A stretch of 64,000 bases of DNA from Cylindrotheca closterium. Taxonomy: Eukaryota > Bacillariophyta > Bacillariophyceae > Bacillariales > Bacillariaceae. Positions 39,218-49,428 of the stretch are shown piece by piece (position 1 is the first letter of the stretch; each line of letters starts with the position of its first letter). The notes beneath the pieces were generated by a model. That model saw only the letters and a program-made list of their open reading frames with translations, was not told the origin of the DNA and did not search any database. The stretch is from contig CAKOGP040001224.1 in assembly GCA_933822405.4 (NCBI GenBank), forward strand, positions 251,825-315,824. Direction: 5' to 3'. Made by a program: the position numbers and the translations under genes.

Positions 39218-40506
39218 ATGTTGTCCTCTCGTTTTCTAAGACCCGCTGCGGCCCGTGTCAGTGCTACACGCTTCATGTCAAGTCATACTTTCGACATTTC
39301 TGGTTGTTTCGAAGTAAGTTCTGGAAGAATCAAAAGATCGGCAGTTGGATGTCTTGGACCAAAACCCACAACATGCAGTGCAATATGTCTCACTTTCACC
39401 CCATCGCTCCATTCTATTAGACCCACAACTTTGAAACTGCTCCTGCCGAGTCTGTCGAGGCCACCAAGGATGAACTTGTCAGTATGTTCGAATTGATGTA
39501 CACCATGCGTCGTATGGAGATTACCTGCGATAACGAATACAAGGCCAGAACCATTCGTGGATTCTGCCACTTGTACGATGGCCAAGAAGCCGTCGCAACC
39601 GGAATTGAAAATGCCTTGACCCATGATGACTCATGGATCACCAGTTACCGTTGCCATTGTGTCGCTCTGTGCCGTGGTGGAAGCGTTTCCAAGGTAGTTG
39701 GTGAACTCTTTGGAGTTGCCGATGGATATTCGGGGGCCAAGGGAGGATCCATGCATATGTACAATAAGGAACATAACTTTTACGGTGGCGCTGGTATTGT
39801 TGGAGCCCAAGTTCCAGTTGGTTCTGGATTGGCATTTGCCAACAAGTACAACCAAAAGCCTGGCGAACCCATGAACGTTGCCATTGCCTGTTATGGTGAT
39901 GGTGCTGCCAACCAAGGCCAGATCTGGGAGGCCGCCAACATGTCCGCCTTGTGGAAGCTTCCAATGATCTTCTGCATTGAAAACAACCACTATGGTATGG
40001 GAACTTCCATGGAACGTCACTCCTCTATCAACGATTACTACAAGATGGGAAATGCCATTCCTGGATTGAGAATCGATGGTATGAACGTCTTGGCCGTCAA
40101 GGAAGGTATGCGATTCGCCAAGGAGTACTGTGGAGCCGGAAACGGTCCCATGTACATTGAAATGATGACATACCGTTACCACGGACACTCCATGAGTGAC
40201 CCCGGAACTACGTACCGTAACCGTGAGGAGATTGATTTCACGCGATCTACCAGAGATCCTTTGGAATTTATCAAGAAGTGCTTGATGGATGCTGAATTCA
40301 TGACCAAGGAAGAAATCACTGCCACTGAAAAGAGAATCCGAAAGGAAGTCCAAGCGGAGGTCTTGGAGGCAAAGAAATCGTCCCCACCTGGCTTGGATCA
40401 ACTCACCACCGACATATACGCAAAAGACTTGACTCCTGGAAACCAAGCATACCCCGACTTTATTCGAATGCCCGACTTTGCTAACTCCAAGACTTTCAAC
40501 AACTAA
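39218..40506 (+). CDS. PDHA1: Pyruvate dehydrogenase E1 component, alpha subunit (mitochondrial)
   Basis: Two exons: 39218-39313 and 39421-40506, 393 residues. Exon 1 encodes an Arg/Ala-rich, acid-free presequence (MLSSRFLRPAAARVSATRF), which fits mitochondrial import and not the bipartite plastid type. The mature part has MYTMRRMEI, RGFCHLYDGQEAVATG, the GGAGIVGAQVPVGSG block, the thiamine-diphosphate motif from GDGAANQG to ENNHYG, and the phosphorylation loop RYHGHSMSDPGTTYR with the regulatory serine. Together with E1 beta it decarboxylates pyruvate and loads the lipoyl group of E2. Length matches the family. The 107-bp intron has donor GTAAGT and acceptor TATTAG. The first Ser of GHSMSDPG suggests control by a PDH kinase, as known in animals and plants. 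Confidence 0.95.
39314..39420 (+). other. Intron of PDH E1 alpha
   Basis: 107-bp GT-AG intron, phase 0, at the end of the presequence region (GCFE to THNFETA). Confidence 0.85.
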
Positions 40507-40840
40507 AGCAGTTTAGGATTTAAAGCAATTTAGGATTCAATTTTTCAACTTTTGGAAGACAACTTAGGATACCGTACCAAAGCTTTCAATTGAAGAATGG
40601 CAGCGACGGTAGAGTGTTTTTGAAACACAAAGAAGACTCAGATACTTCTACATTTATTTTATTAAACTGAATAGAGACACTATAAATTTAATCAAAAATA
40701 TTGTCATGACACGATCTCCCGCAGACCTGGATCACTGTTCCCTATCGTTGACATCGACTCATCGCGAAAGGACCCCTGCCCTCGGTCAGATCCCATATTG
40801 GGACCGTTCGGAGTGCCGGAAAGTTGCGCCAACATTTCCC
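40507..40840. other. Convergent 3' intergenic region
   Basis: 334 bp between the PDH E1 alpha stop and the stop of the receptor-like gene; nothing beyond likely 3' UTR sequence. A short near-repeat (AGCA(G/A)TTTAGGATT) occurs twice right after the PDH stop. Confidence 0.5.
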
Positions 40841-43800
40841 CTATTGAAATTCCCCCAGCGGAATTTGATCCGTTGCCACATCTGTAGCCCCTTCGGAGGT
40901 TGCATCCGATTTTTCTTGTTCCGAGGACTCGGAGAGTCCCGATACTTGCCTTGAAAGAATTGCTCCTTTCCCGAATACCCCAACAGGCAGTTTTTCAATT
41001 ATTGGCAACTCCACAGGGAGAGATACATTTTGATGATTCGCCCGTACTCGGTGTTTTGCCAAATTCTCATTGCGACCATCTGGATTTTGTTGCTGCTCCC
41101 CATGCAGCCCAGTGTCATTTGCTGTGGCATCTTTCAGCTCATGGATTTCATCTGATGTGCTTGACTCTGAGCCTCCCGCCAATGTCTCATCTTTTTGTTG
41201 CACGATTGGAGATCCAATGGACATAATGGTTTGCAAAGGCTTATTCAGCATTGATTCCACGAACTCGTCCTGCTCTTCGTTTTTAATGTTTTCCGTTGTC
41301 TTGAAGGCGACAGAGCGTCTATTGGGACCAGCATTCGTCATACTTGTCACCTTTGATTTTGGTGGCATCGATGAATGTAGAGGTCGATTCTTCCCTGGCT
41401 CATTTCCAGGGCGATGTCGTTGAAGACGAGAAGGTAGCGAAGTGTGTGACTGTGACAATGACTGCGGCGTCTGCACAGAACCTGTATCCTCATCGTCCCA
41501 CGCAAACACAACTTCGTTCTCAAAGACTTCTCCAAGTGTCACACAACCTACCCTAAGCTCTTCCCAGTCATCTCTGCCTAACGACACACCAGTCAAAAGC
41601 GACGTGTTTACATTTGCTAACATGCGTTGGACGTCAATCATACGAAGCAGCAAACGACGTCCAGGAGCCTCCGCCTCGCTGATCCGAATCTTGTCCTGGG
41701 ATAACCTTGGATTCGTATCTATGGATTCGACAATAACAGCAGCTGGCATGGAAGCATTGCCAAAAACACTAAATCGGTTCTTGTTGCCATCGTCAGCTTG
41801 GGCCGGAATTGTAGAGGACGCTAGCCCACCTCGTCCCACAAGTCTTCGGCGGACGACCATAGAACCCCGAGAGACAGTAGAGCCTCTGATAGCTATGGAA
41901 CCTCGAGGACCCACAGAGTTTGTTCGCGAAGCGTTGCTGCCACGTTTGTCGCGCCTTTCGCGTCGGAAAAGCGTAAATGAAGACAGTGGAGAGAAATGGT
42001 TTTTCCTTCGATGTGTACCTGCCCTTGACGGCGCATCCCCTGTAGGTATCGAAGCATCTGAGCTTCCTGGTGCTACACCTTCATTTTCGTTCTCTTCGCT
42101 TTCCTCGAGGTCAAGAAGGGTCTCTTGACTTTCTGCAAGAAAAACACTGCTATCCGTCGATCTATCGTCTGACGCGACATTCTCTGTTTGATCATCGTTC
42201 TTGAAGATGTCAATCGATGGTTCTTGTTCCACATCTGCTGTATTGTAATACTCGTGTGTTTCTGTCTTCACTGCTGGTGTTTGATCTGTCTTCACCGCTG
42301 GTGTTTGATATCCAGAAAACTTGTTTCCGCAATTCGCGTCGTGGGAGAAGTATTTTGTACTCCCCATCCCCATAGCCTCATTTTTGCCTCTGTTAAAATT
42401 GTGATCTGCAATCAGTTTTGTAACTAGGATTTTCTTCCCCCGCCAAGCTACCCTGAGCTTGCTCCAAGTGATAACCCAACATGTCTGGCACATGTTCAAC
42501 CCGAGAACAAATGCCGGAACAAGGACACGGACTTGCGCCGTATTGTAGTGATCAATAGTCGCTGCAATGAGCAGGGTCCCACACAGAACAAAAATAAAAG
42601 TGGCACGCAGAATCTGCCAAACCTTCTTCGTCTCATTGAAGAGAGATGGGAGCTCTCTTGAACTCCACATTAGAAGTGCCAACAAAAAGAACTCAAGGCC
42701 AATCAAAGAAACTGCAATAATGTGAAGCGTCGAATAGAACGCGCCGTATTCGCAGATGTAGACACCATCAATAAGACCATCCCGTTCAACATCCAGCAAG
42801 ATGCTCTTGTTGCCGTAGTACACAATCAAAATAAGAAGTTGGACGAGTAGCTGTGGTAGAATCAAGAGCATAATGACACGAGCTAACTGGTAGTCCGTGA
42901 TCTGCATCCTTATCTTTTTCTGTTGCCTTCCTTGCCAACAGGCGCATGCGGTGAGGCGACTGATCAAATCGACAATCGTTGTTGTAAAATCGTCCTTTCG
43001 TTCCAAAGTCAACAGGAGCAAGGGCGAAATCACTGCTCTTATACGCCACATCCTCCCCAGCAGAATGGCATAAACCATATGCGTTGATAAGTATATCAGA
43101 GGTGACAACTGACAGAAGGGATCCTTTGGTGTGAAAAAAATCAGACTGCTTGTTGCTACCAATGCACAGATTTGCATTGCCATGATGAACTTCCCCTGCG
43201 TCAGCTCGAATACTTGGGCATTTCGATAGGCGAATGTCTGGAAGAACAGGAAAAGTATCACAGTACTTGCGACACTACTCATGACAATAATAGCCGTGTA
43301 AGATTCCGACGAAAGCTCCATGGGGTCGTTATGAACGACATTCAGGTATTTGATATTGGAGATCATTGTCACTCCTGAAACGCTTGAAGCATTGGATAAC
43401 ACTAAACTGGTCAGTATGCGATATGTTCCCGGAACGGTAACTTCCGCAAAGTTTAGTTCCTCTTCGACAGTATCACTAGCCACCGAACCCAGATCGACAA
43501 ATCGGGTGACGCTGGGAGTTTGGGTCGTCCGCAGATTCTGAATCTCGTCAATTGCGGTAATGTCCTCGTCAAAAAATGTGGTTGGCGCGAGCACTGGCTG
43601 GCAAAGCATGATATTGTCAATGTTGCAAAGCTGAACTTCGAATGCTAGTCGTGAGAATTGGGATGAGTCAATCCAATCCACGCTTGCTTTGACCATAATC
43701 TTGAATTCGTCGCGGTCATGAATTAACCACCCATTTGGGTTTCCACTCCAGTCATAGATTTTGTTAGTGCTGCCTTTACTGATTTCGAAGGTCATATCTG

Positions 43801-44020
43801 GTGAAATGCAGCTCGCTTCCGTCATATTTGACGCTTCCTTGGGAGCACTTCCTTCTATAACATCAGCTTTCCAGCATTGTATGCAGCTGTTGCTGTTGGG
43901 ATCGCACTTGTTGAATTGACGAGACAGTGACTGGCCAAAGGATTCAACAAGCAGAAGAAGGCAGATCAGACAGAAGAATATCCCATGGGAGAACGCTCGA
44001 TTGAGCTTCTCGACTGGCAT
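40841..44020 (-). CDS. Class C (GABA-B-like) G-protein-coupled receptor-like protein
   Basis: A single exon of 1,059 residues. A signal peptide (LICLLLLVESFGQS, about residues 17-30) is followed by a roughly 210-residue ectodomain with paired cysteines but no obvious Venus-flytrap domain. Seven hydrophobic spans lie between residues about 240 and 510, including YTAIIVMSSVASTVILFLFF, KFIMAMQICALVATSSLIFF, the Cys-bearing PFCQLSPLIYLSTHMVYAIL, and a last VLVPAFVLGLNMCQTCWVI. The order and the Cys before span 3 resemble 7TM class C receptors. The roughly 540-residue cytoplasmic tail is Ser/Arg-rich and probably phosphorylated; a short folded piece near residues 790-850 (MIDVQRMLANVN) is unrecognised. 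It would act at the plasma membrane in sensing; the ligand is unknown. Confidence 0.75.
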   Translation of the reverse strand: MPVEKLNRAFSHGIFFCLICLLLLVESFGQSLSRQFNKCDPNSNSCIQCWKADVIEGSAPKEASNMTEASCISPDMTFEISKGSTNKIYDWSGNPNGWLIHDRDEFKIMVKASVDWIDSSQFSRLAFEVQLCNIDNIMLCQPVLAPTTFFDEDITAIDEIQNLRTTQTPSVTRFVDLGSVASDTVEEELNFAEVTVPGTYRILTSLVLSNASSVSGVTMISNIKYLNVVHNDPMELSSESYTAIIVMSSVASTVILFLFFQTFAYRNAQVFELTQGKFIMAMQICALVATSSLIFFTPKDPFCQLSPLIYLSTHMVYAILLGRMWRIRAVISPLLLLTLERKDDFTTTIVDLISRLTACACWQGRQQKKIRMQITDYQLARVIMLLILPQLLVQLLILIVYYGNKSILLDVERDGLIDGVYICEYGAFYSTLHIIAVSLIGLEFFLLALLMWSSRELPSLFNETKKVWQILRATFIFVLCGTLLIAATIDHYNTAQVRVLVPAFVLGLNMCQTCWVITWSKLRVAWRGKKILVTKLIADHNFNRGKNEAMGMGSTKYFSHDANCGNKFSGYQTPAVKTDQTPAVKTETHEYYNTADVEQEPSIDIFKNDDQTENVASDDRSTDSSVFLAESQETLLDLEESEENENEGVAPGSSDASIPTGDAPSRAGTHRRKNHFSPLSSFTLFRRERRDKRGSNASRTNSVGPRGSIAIRGSTVSRGSMVVRRRLVGRGGLASSTIPAQADDGNKNRFSVFGNASMPAAVIVESIDTNPRLSQDKIRISEAEAPGRRLLLRMIDVQRMLANVNTSLLTGVSLGRDDWEELRVGCVTLGEVFENEVVFAWDDEDTGSVQTPQSLSQSHTSLPSRLQRHRPGNEPGKNRPLHSSMPPKSKVTSMTNAGPNRRSVAFKTTENIKNEEQDEFVESMLNKPLQTIMSIGSPIVQQKDETLAGGSESSTSDEIHELKDATANDTGLHGEQQQNPDGRNENLAKHRVRANHQNVSLPVELPIIEKLPVGVFGKGAILSRQVSGLSESSEQEKSDATSEGATDVATDQIPLGEFQ

Positions 44021-44483
44021 TGTAAGGTGTTCTTAGGTGCTGCTTTCAATCCATACCATGAGTTCCAGAAAGTCTTCGTTGATGTGCTGAAGTGCAAAAG
44101 AATTATTTTACGTTTTTATCGGGACTACGCCTACCCTACCGGTACCTACGGTGATTGGCGGATAACCTGCATGCGATCCTTCGGGGCATATGTATCGAGT
44201 TCTGCCGGCCGTACAGGAATTGGTGGTACCTGATATTAATAGCGCTCAAGCATGCATTTTCGCATGAAGCTTAGGGCATACGGTACTGTAGATACATGGA
44301 AGTGTGAAAAGAAGAACAATAGACACTTGAGTTTTTTAGTGTAGCTTCTTAGTAGAACTTATAATAGCGTTTTATGTTATAAAATGTAATTACAAGTGAT
44401 CATGTGATCATAACAGCAACAGTCCTCCTCCCCACGGGGAATGATGTGGTGTCACCATGTAGTGCCTGAAGGTTCCTCAACTT
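44021..44483. promoter_or_regulatory. Upstream region of the receptor-like gene with GTAC palindromes
   Basis: 463 bp with TACCGGTACC at 44137-44146, a second GGTACC near 44224 and ACGGTACTGTA at 44280-44290. It also contains the 3' flank of the CDP-diacylglycerol synthase gene. No ORF supported. Confidence 0.5.
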
Positions 44484-45632
44484 TTAAGCGGTTGTGGGCT
44501 TCAAGGTCAGATACAGATAGACAAAGGGTGCGAGGATCAACTGACAATCAAGACGATCGACAAAACCACCATGACCTGGAAATAGCGAGCCAAAGTCCTT
44601 CTGTTCGTAGGATCGCTTGATGACAGAAGCCAAGAAACCTCCGAAGGGCGCAATGAGTGAAACAAATGTCGAGATAGCGATGGCATCTTGCTTATCAGGC
44701 AACCAGAAATAGGCTAGGAGCACAGTCGAAGCACCTGCACCGATGAAACCTTCCCAAGTCTTCTTGGGTGAAATAACTGGAAGAAGTGGGTGCTTTCCCA
44801 TCGTGATACCGAAAAAGTAAGCCATGGTATCATTGAAAATCATCAGCGCTGCGGAATAAATGACCCAAATCATGCCAAAGTTATTCAATGTTGATAGCAG
44901 AAAAGAAGAAGGAAGTAGAGTAAATAGCTAAAATGATGAAATGAAACGATATCTGATGAGCGTGACACAACATCTGAGACGAGCGGTTATACGACAACCG
45001 ATCAGACTTACAACAGAAAGAGCCGAAACAGCTGTTTGTCGCAAAAACTCGCGGAATCCTGCAGCATCTTGGCCTGTCATTTGCAGGCTAACAACCTTCT
45101 GAACAAGGCCAAATGTAAACATGGCATATGATGCTGCACCAATCATTTTCGACTCGTGAGGGAATAGGCGAGGTCCATTCACGCCAACGGCTGAGGAAAG
45201 GAACCACCACCACTTCATAAACGATTGCAACTTTCCACCCATCACAGTTGTCATTTCATGGTACATTCCAATTTGGAGTAACAAGGTCAAAATAACCAAG
45301 CCTTGCTCCTCGAAATAGAAGGTTAGTCCTCCAACAACTCCAAGCATCAGAATGGCCGGCAAAGTTCTCTCCTTCAAGTTCGATAGCTTTTTGCTCACTG
45401 CAGAAGGCTCTTTAATTGCCTCGATTGCTGCCTCAATATCGTCTGCCAAAGCTGCTTCCTCGGTGCCGACATCTTGTCCTCCTCTGAACTGATAGAAACG
45501 ATCTTGTTGAAATGCTGAAACAGAGGGCTTCTTCAACAACTCAGCTTGGCGAGAACCGGTAGGAACGCTGTTTATTGCGGTTCCAATGGCCGCAATCCAT
45601 GATAATGTGAGGAAGATAAGAAAGGTTCTCAT
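44484..45632 (-). CDS. CDP-diacylglycerol synthase (phosphatidate cytidylyltransferase)
   Basis: Two exons: 45632-45012 and 44927-44484, 354 residues, with an 84-bp intron. The ATG at 45632 is used because the frame upstream starts on TTG. The CDS signature SVIKRSYEQKDFGSLFPGHG followed by GFVDRLD is complete near residues 315-341, and ISPKKTWEG near 268 is also conserved. Several membrane spans are visible. The enzyme makes CDP-diacylglycerol from phosphatidate and CTP, the precursor of phosphatidylglycerol, cardiolipin and phosphatidylinositol. The N-terminus has a hydrophobic signal (FLIFLTLSWIAAIGTAINS) and then a hydrophilic linker of 60 residues, so targeting to the plastid by a bipartite presequence is possible; ER is the alternative. 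Confidence 0.9.
44928..45011 (-). other. Intron of CDP-diacylglycerol synthase
   Basis: 84-bp GT-AG intron, phase 0, joining VSALSV to LFTLLPSS. Without it the frame ends about 45 residues later. Confidence 0.85.
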
Positions 45633-45886
45633 CGTAGGTATCGTTGATAGCTTTGATGAAGCCAAAAGATGATGTCAATCAATACGTGTCATTTTGATTG
45701 AGATGGCAGGATCGGCATGCCTGTCGACGGTCGTACGACTTTTTTTCAACAATTTCGAAATTTTACGTGATGTGAAAATCAAATGAAATGCCAATGAAAA
45801 AAGAATCTATTGTACGGTGATTAATGTAATGTAATGTTCAAGAGTTGCGGGGTTGCAGTCAATAGTCAAATGGCCATTTCATGTGT

Positions 45887-47292
45887 TTAGATGTTTTCTC
45901 TCAAGACCTTGACGACAGACTTGAAGGCGAACCATTCAGGAATATCCTCTCCTCCTCGAAGCATCTTACGAAACTTGGTTCCAGACAACTTTTGAATGCT
46001 CAATCCCTTCTCCTTGGCCTCGTCGGCGGTGGTGTAACCTTCCTCTTCAGTAAAGACAAGGTTCAAAGATGGGACAGGGGTGACACCAAGCTTTTCGGCG
46101 TTGGCCTTGGCGATGTCTTGGGCGTCGTAGGCTCCATAGTAATCCTCTCCGGTGATGGAAGACTTGGATCCAGCCATGTCACGTCCAATGATGAAATGAG
46201 TGCAGCCGAAGTTCTTACGAATGATCATGTGTTGGATGGCTTCGCGTGGTCCGGCCATGTGCATGGAGTATGGAAGGTATTCCCAGACGACACGTGGGTT
46301 GGCGGTTTCTTCCTTGAGGACCTCGTAGGTCTTGTAACGGGTGGTTCCTGGGATATCGTCGGCTTGGGTAGGTCCGCAAGTAGGGTGGACAAGAACAATA
46401 CCGCCTTCACCGATCAGAGGATCGTCAAGAGCACGTGTGAAAAGTTCGTAGTGGGCACGGTGGACAGGGTTACGGCATTGGAAGGCAACGACGTCCTTGT
46501 CATCAGGAAGCTCTTCGCGGACCTCGGCAGGGGTCTTGCAGGGGAAGTCACGGACAGGTGTGTTTAATCCGGTAACCTTTCCTCCCATGTAGTATTTTCC
46601 ACGTTCGGTGGCAACCATCAGAGTTCCTGGGTGCTCCAATTCAGAGGTTCCGTAGCACTGTTTGCACTCAAGAACCTTGTTGGGGACGTACTTGTCGGTA
46701 AGCTCAACAGTGGCAATTGGAAGATCTCCTTGCTTGAGAAGGATGGTGGTTCCTGGCTGAAGAGATTCGTCATCAGTGTCGTAAACGACGGGAAGACCGA
46801 AAATGGTACCGTCTTCAAGAGCCATGTTCTCGACAACGCTGTTGTAGGCGGCTTCGTCCATGAATCCAGTCAAAGGGGAGAATCCTCCATTCATGATAAG
46901 TTCGACATCGCACAACTGACGTTCAGAAGCTTGAATTTCAACAGTGGCCTTGGCGATGGCGGCGTCCTTATCATCGGTCATTTGGTTGACAAGAACTCCT
47001 CCATGGGGGACTTGCTTGGCAGCCATCAAAGCACTACGTAAATCATCGAAAAGAAAATAATATATGGTGAGACATTGTCGTCATTCTTGGCACACCTCGT
47101 GCAATCTTTCACTTGATATCGTTTGGCGAATGAGCCAACGACGACTGACTCTTGAAATGAAAATCCGACTTACGATTGCTGGGAGAATTGAGAGAATGCC
47201 ATGGCATTGCTGCTAGCGACCTTGTTGGGGGTCATGGTGGTGAAGGCCGACACAGAGGCGGTGAGGAAGGCAACGGCGGTGAAGAACTTCAT
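45887..47292 (-). CDS. ATP sulfurylase (sulfate adenylyltransferase), plastid-targeted
   Basis: Two exons: 47292-47174 and 47033-45887, 421 residues, with a 140-bp intron. Exon 1 is a presequence: MKFFTAVAFLTASVSAF then TTMTP, a signal peptide with the Phe junction seen on diatom plastid proteins. The mature enzyme starts at about MAAKQVPHGG. Active-site motifs are QCRNPVHRAH near residue 225, the GPREAIQHM helix, and GRDMAG near 320. There is no C-terminal APS-kinase-like domain, so this is the monofunctional form. It makes adenosine phosphosulfate from sulfate and ATP, the first step of sulfate assimilation. Codon use is very regular, with few rare codons, as in highly expressed genes (impression, not counted). 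Confidence 0.94.
47034..47173 (-). other. Intron of ATP sulfurylase
   Basis: 140-bp GT-AG intron, phase 2, separating the plastid presequence exon from the enzyme exon (FSQQ-S-ALMAAK). Confidence 0.85.
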
Positions 47293-47875
47293 GGTTGACT
47301 TTTGTAGGTTGGCAATGGATGAGATTGTGAACTGATGCAGATGGTGTCCAGAGAAAAATCCAATGCGTGGCAGCAAGTCCTACGATGTCTGACGTTTCGT
47401 GGCTTTCAGTACGAGGAAACACTAATCATTGGGCAGCAGGAAAGATACGCCCGACCTCTCGGTTTGATACGTCCGTCGAACACCATACAAAAAAGTGATG
47501 AGGTCTAAGTTTCTCGTGAGTTAAAGTACCCAAGACTCACACGTACGTCACACACACTCACACTCATACCGGTACACTGACTGACTGCTCTCTAGACGGC
47601 GGATATATCTTCGGGGTGCATGACAGACCCAAAGCACATTCGCCACAAATTCAATGATCAATGATGTTTCTGACTTCTGATGCTTGACAATAACATCGAG
47701 CTGTCTTTGCTCAAATATTTCGATGAGTATCGTGTAAAAATACAATGTCTAAAGTTATAAAGTTACAAGCTCTCTTCTTGGAGGCTCTCTACTAAGTGTT
47801 CATATCATACAATCAAATCGTGCGTCTCAACAACAGCGGTGCGCTGTTCATTGTTACAGCCAGCACCAGCCACCC
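47293..47875. other. Intergenic region upstream of ATP sulfurylase
   Basis: 583 bp. TACCGGTA at 47567-47574 and CACA-rich sequence near 47545-47565. No gene supported. The minus-strand frame at 47548-47745 has no recognisable content. Confidence 0.45.
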
Positions 47876-49225
47876 TCAATGATTGGTACTTTGAAGTACA
47901 GTTTCATCTTCTTGAATTAGATCCTCGTAGGAAAGTAGTAGATCACTAAAGTATCTCAGACGATTCCAAGATTCTGGCTGCAACATTTCGCCCGGACTGA
48001 CATGATTGCACACAGACCATGCACCTCGTTGCAACTCGCTCGCCAGCTGACCACCGCGCCATCGGCAGTACCCCGAAAATACAAGGAATTCACCGTCGGG
48101 GCGAGTTTGATCATCATGTAGTGCTTTGGATTGTACTTCATCTTCCTCTGGAGACTGGGGCAATCCTTCCAGCAGTGCACTCATGACATCTCCCAGCTCG
48201 CGTGCTCGAAAGGAAGCTGGACACTCCATGTCTCTCGGATCATACACAAACTGCAGCTTATGCGTAGGATGGGATGAATCCTCTGATCGAAGATCAGAAA
48301 TCACGTTGTGAGAAATGAGCTGTTGTTCCTCGTACTCGGCTCCCAAAGACGCATTGTTGTAGGTATGAGCAATGAGATACCTCGTAACGCCAAGCCTTCC
48401 ACCACACACTGGTCCACCCTTTCTCCAGGAAATATCATGCCGAGCAAGTTGTTCATTACTGTCTTCTCTTTCTTGTTCTTCTTCTTCAATATCCTCAGGT
48501 GGAGCTGTTGGACTGTTGACAATCAACCCAGTCGTGCCGTGAATAGAATGGTCCAAGATTAACACTAGACTCTTTTGAAAGCTACTGCTTGGCCGTGATG
48601 ATTCTTCTTCGTCGTCCATGTACACCAACAAAGCTCCAGGCTGTATCGCAGCATCATTCATGGGTAGTGGTGGCAACAGATAAGCACATCGACACACGGA
48701 ACAGATCTTGGACGCAGATTTTGTAGAATTGGAGCTGGCAGCTTGGCATTGCCAACGGCGAAAGCATCTCAAATGTACCCATTCCGATCCTCCGGAACAA
48801 TTGCAGGGTGATACAAATGGATTCACTGTGCTAGTATTCTTTGGTAGACTTTCTTCTTGATCTTCATCACCAGGTTGTCCCAAACAAAACCGGCACACCA
48901 CATTCTGTGAAATTGCTTCGTTCTGTTTCAATATCTGAAGACCACCATTCGGTGGTTGTATGTTTGCGTGATCGTGATCTGCATTGTCTGATTCTGATGA
49001 ATGTTGCATTCGATGAAATAAAAGTCCATAAATTACCCTCATGCGTTGGTCTCGATCCAAATGTCGAAACGATCGAAGGGGTTCGGGATTCAAAGCAGAT
49101 TCTTCATCGTTTTCGCCAAGACTGTCTGCTTCACTATTCGATATCGGCGGTGAGAGAGAGTCGTTGCTACTCTCACCAACATCATTATCTTCGATACCAT
49201 GGTCGGTTGTTTCCGTTGGACTCAT
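47876..49225 (-). CDS. RING-CH finger fused to an AlgH/YqgE (DUF179) domain
   Basis: A single exon of 449 residues. Residues about 110-185 form a C4HC3 RING-CH finger: CRFC, then PCNCSGG, WVHLRCFRRWQ and CSVC, as in MARCH-type E3 ubiquitin ligases. It lacks the transmembrane spans that usually follow in MARCH proteins. From about residue 195 the AlgH/YqgE fold begins: GALLVYMDD, then SLVLILDHSIHGTTGLIVNS, GGPVCGG and FSGYCRWRGGQLASELQRGA. AlgH/YqgE is a bacterial and plastid family of poorly known function. The N-terminus is acidic with no plastid presequence, so cytosolic or nuclear. A bridge between ubiquitination and an AlgH ligand is only inference. One exon covers both domains, so a gene-model error is unlikely. 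Confidence 0.85.
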   Translation of the reverse strand: MSPTETTDHGIEDNDVGESSNDSLSPPISNSEADSLGENDEESALNPEPLRSFRHLDRDQRMRVIYGLLFHRMQHSSESDNADHDHANIQPPNGGLQILKQNEAISQNVVCRFCLGQPGDEDQEESLPKNTSTVNPFVSPCNCSGGSEWVHLRCFRRWQCQAASSNSTKSASKICSVCRCAYLLPPLPMNDAAIQPGALLVYMDDEEESSRPSSSFQKSLVLILDHSIHGTTGLIVNSPTAPPEDIEEEEQEREDSNEQLARHDISWRKGGPVCGGRLGVTRYLIAHTYNNASLGAEYEEQQLISHNVISDLRSEDSSHPTHKLQFVYDPRDMECPASFRARELGDVMSALLEGLPQSPEEDEVQSKALHDDQTRPDGEFLVFSGYCRWRGGQLASELQRGAWSVCNHVSPGEMLQPESWNRLRYFSDLLLSYEDLIQEDETVLQSTNH

Positions 49226-49428
49226 GGTATCTTCGCCTGCGCTATAATGTTCGTAACAGTAGAAGCAACGAATTTTGATGATTTCGAACGAAAGATTTTG
49301 GGTGATGACATTCTCACTTTAGTCAAACCAGTCGAATCTTGACAAAGGTTTTGGTTTAGTTTGCGTGTCATTCCTGTTGTTGACACATCAATATCAACAA
49401 CTCCTTCCTTTTGCGGCTTATCACCATC

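Noticed and set aside
39631..40446. 271-codon minus-strand frame
   Set aside because: It is antisense to the highly conserved PDH E1 alpha exon and only a shadow.
45881..46567. 228-codon plus-strand frame
   Set aside because: Antisense shadow of ATP sulfurylase, a result of its biased codon use.
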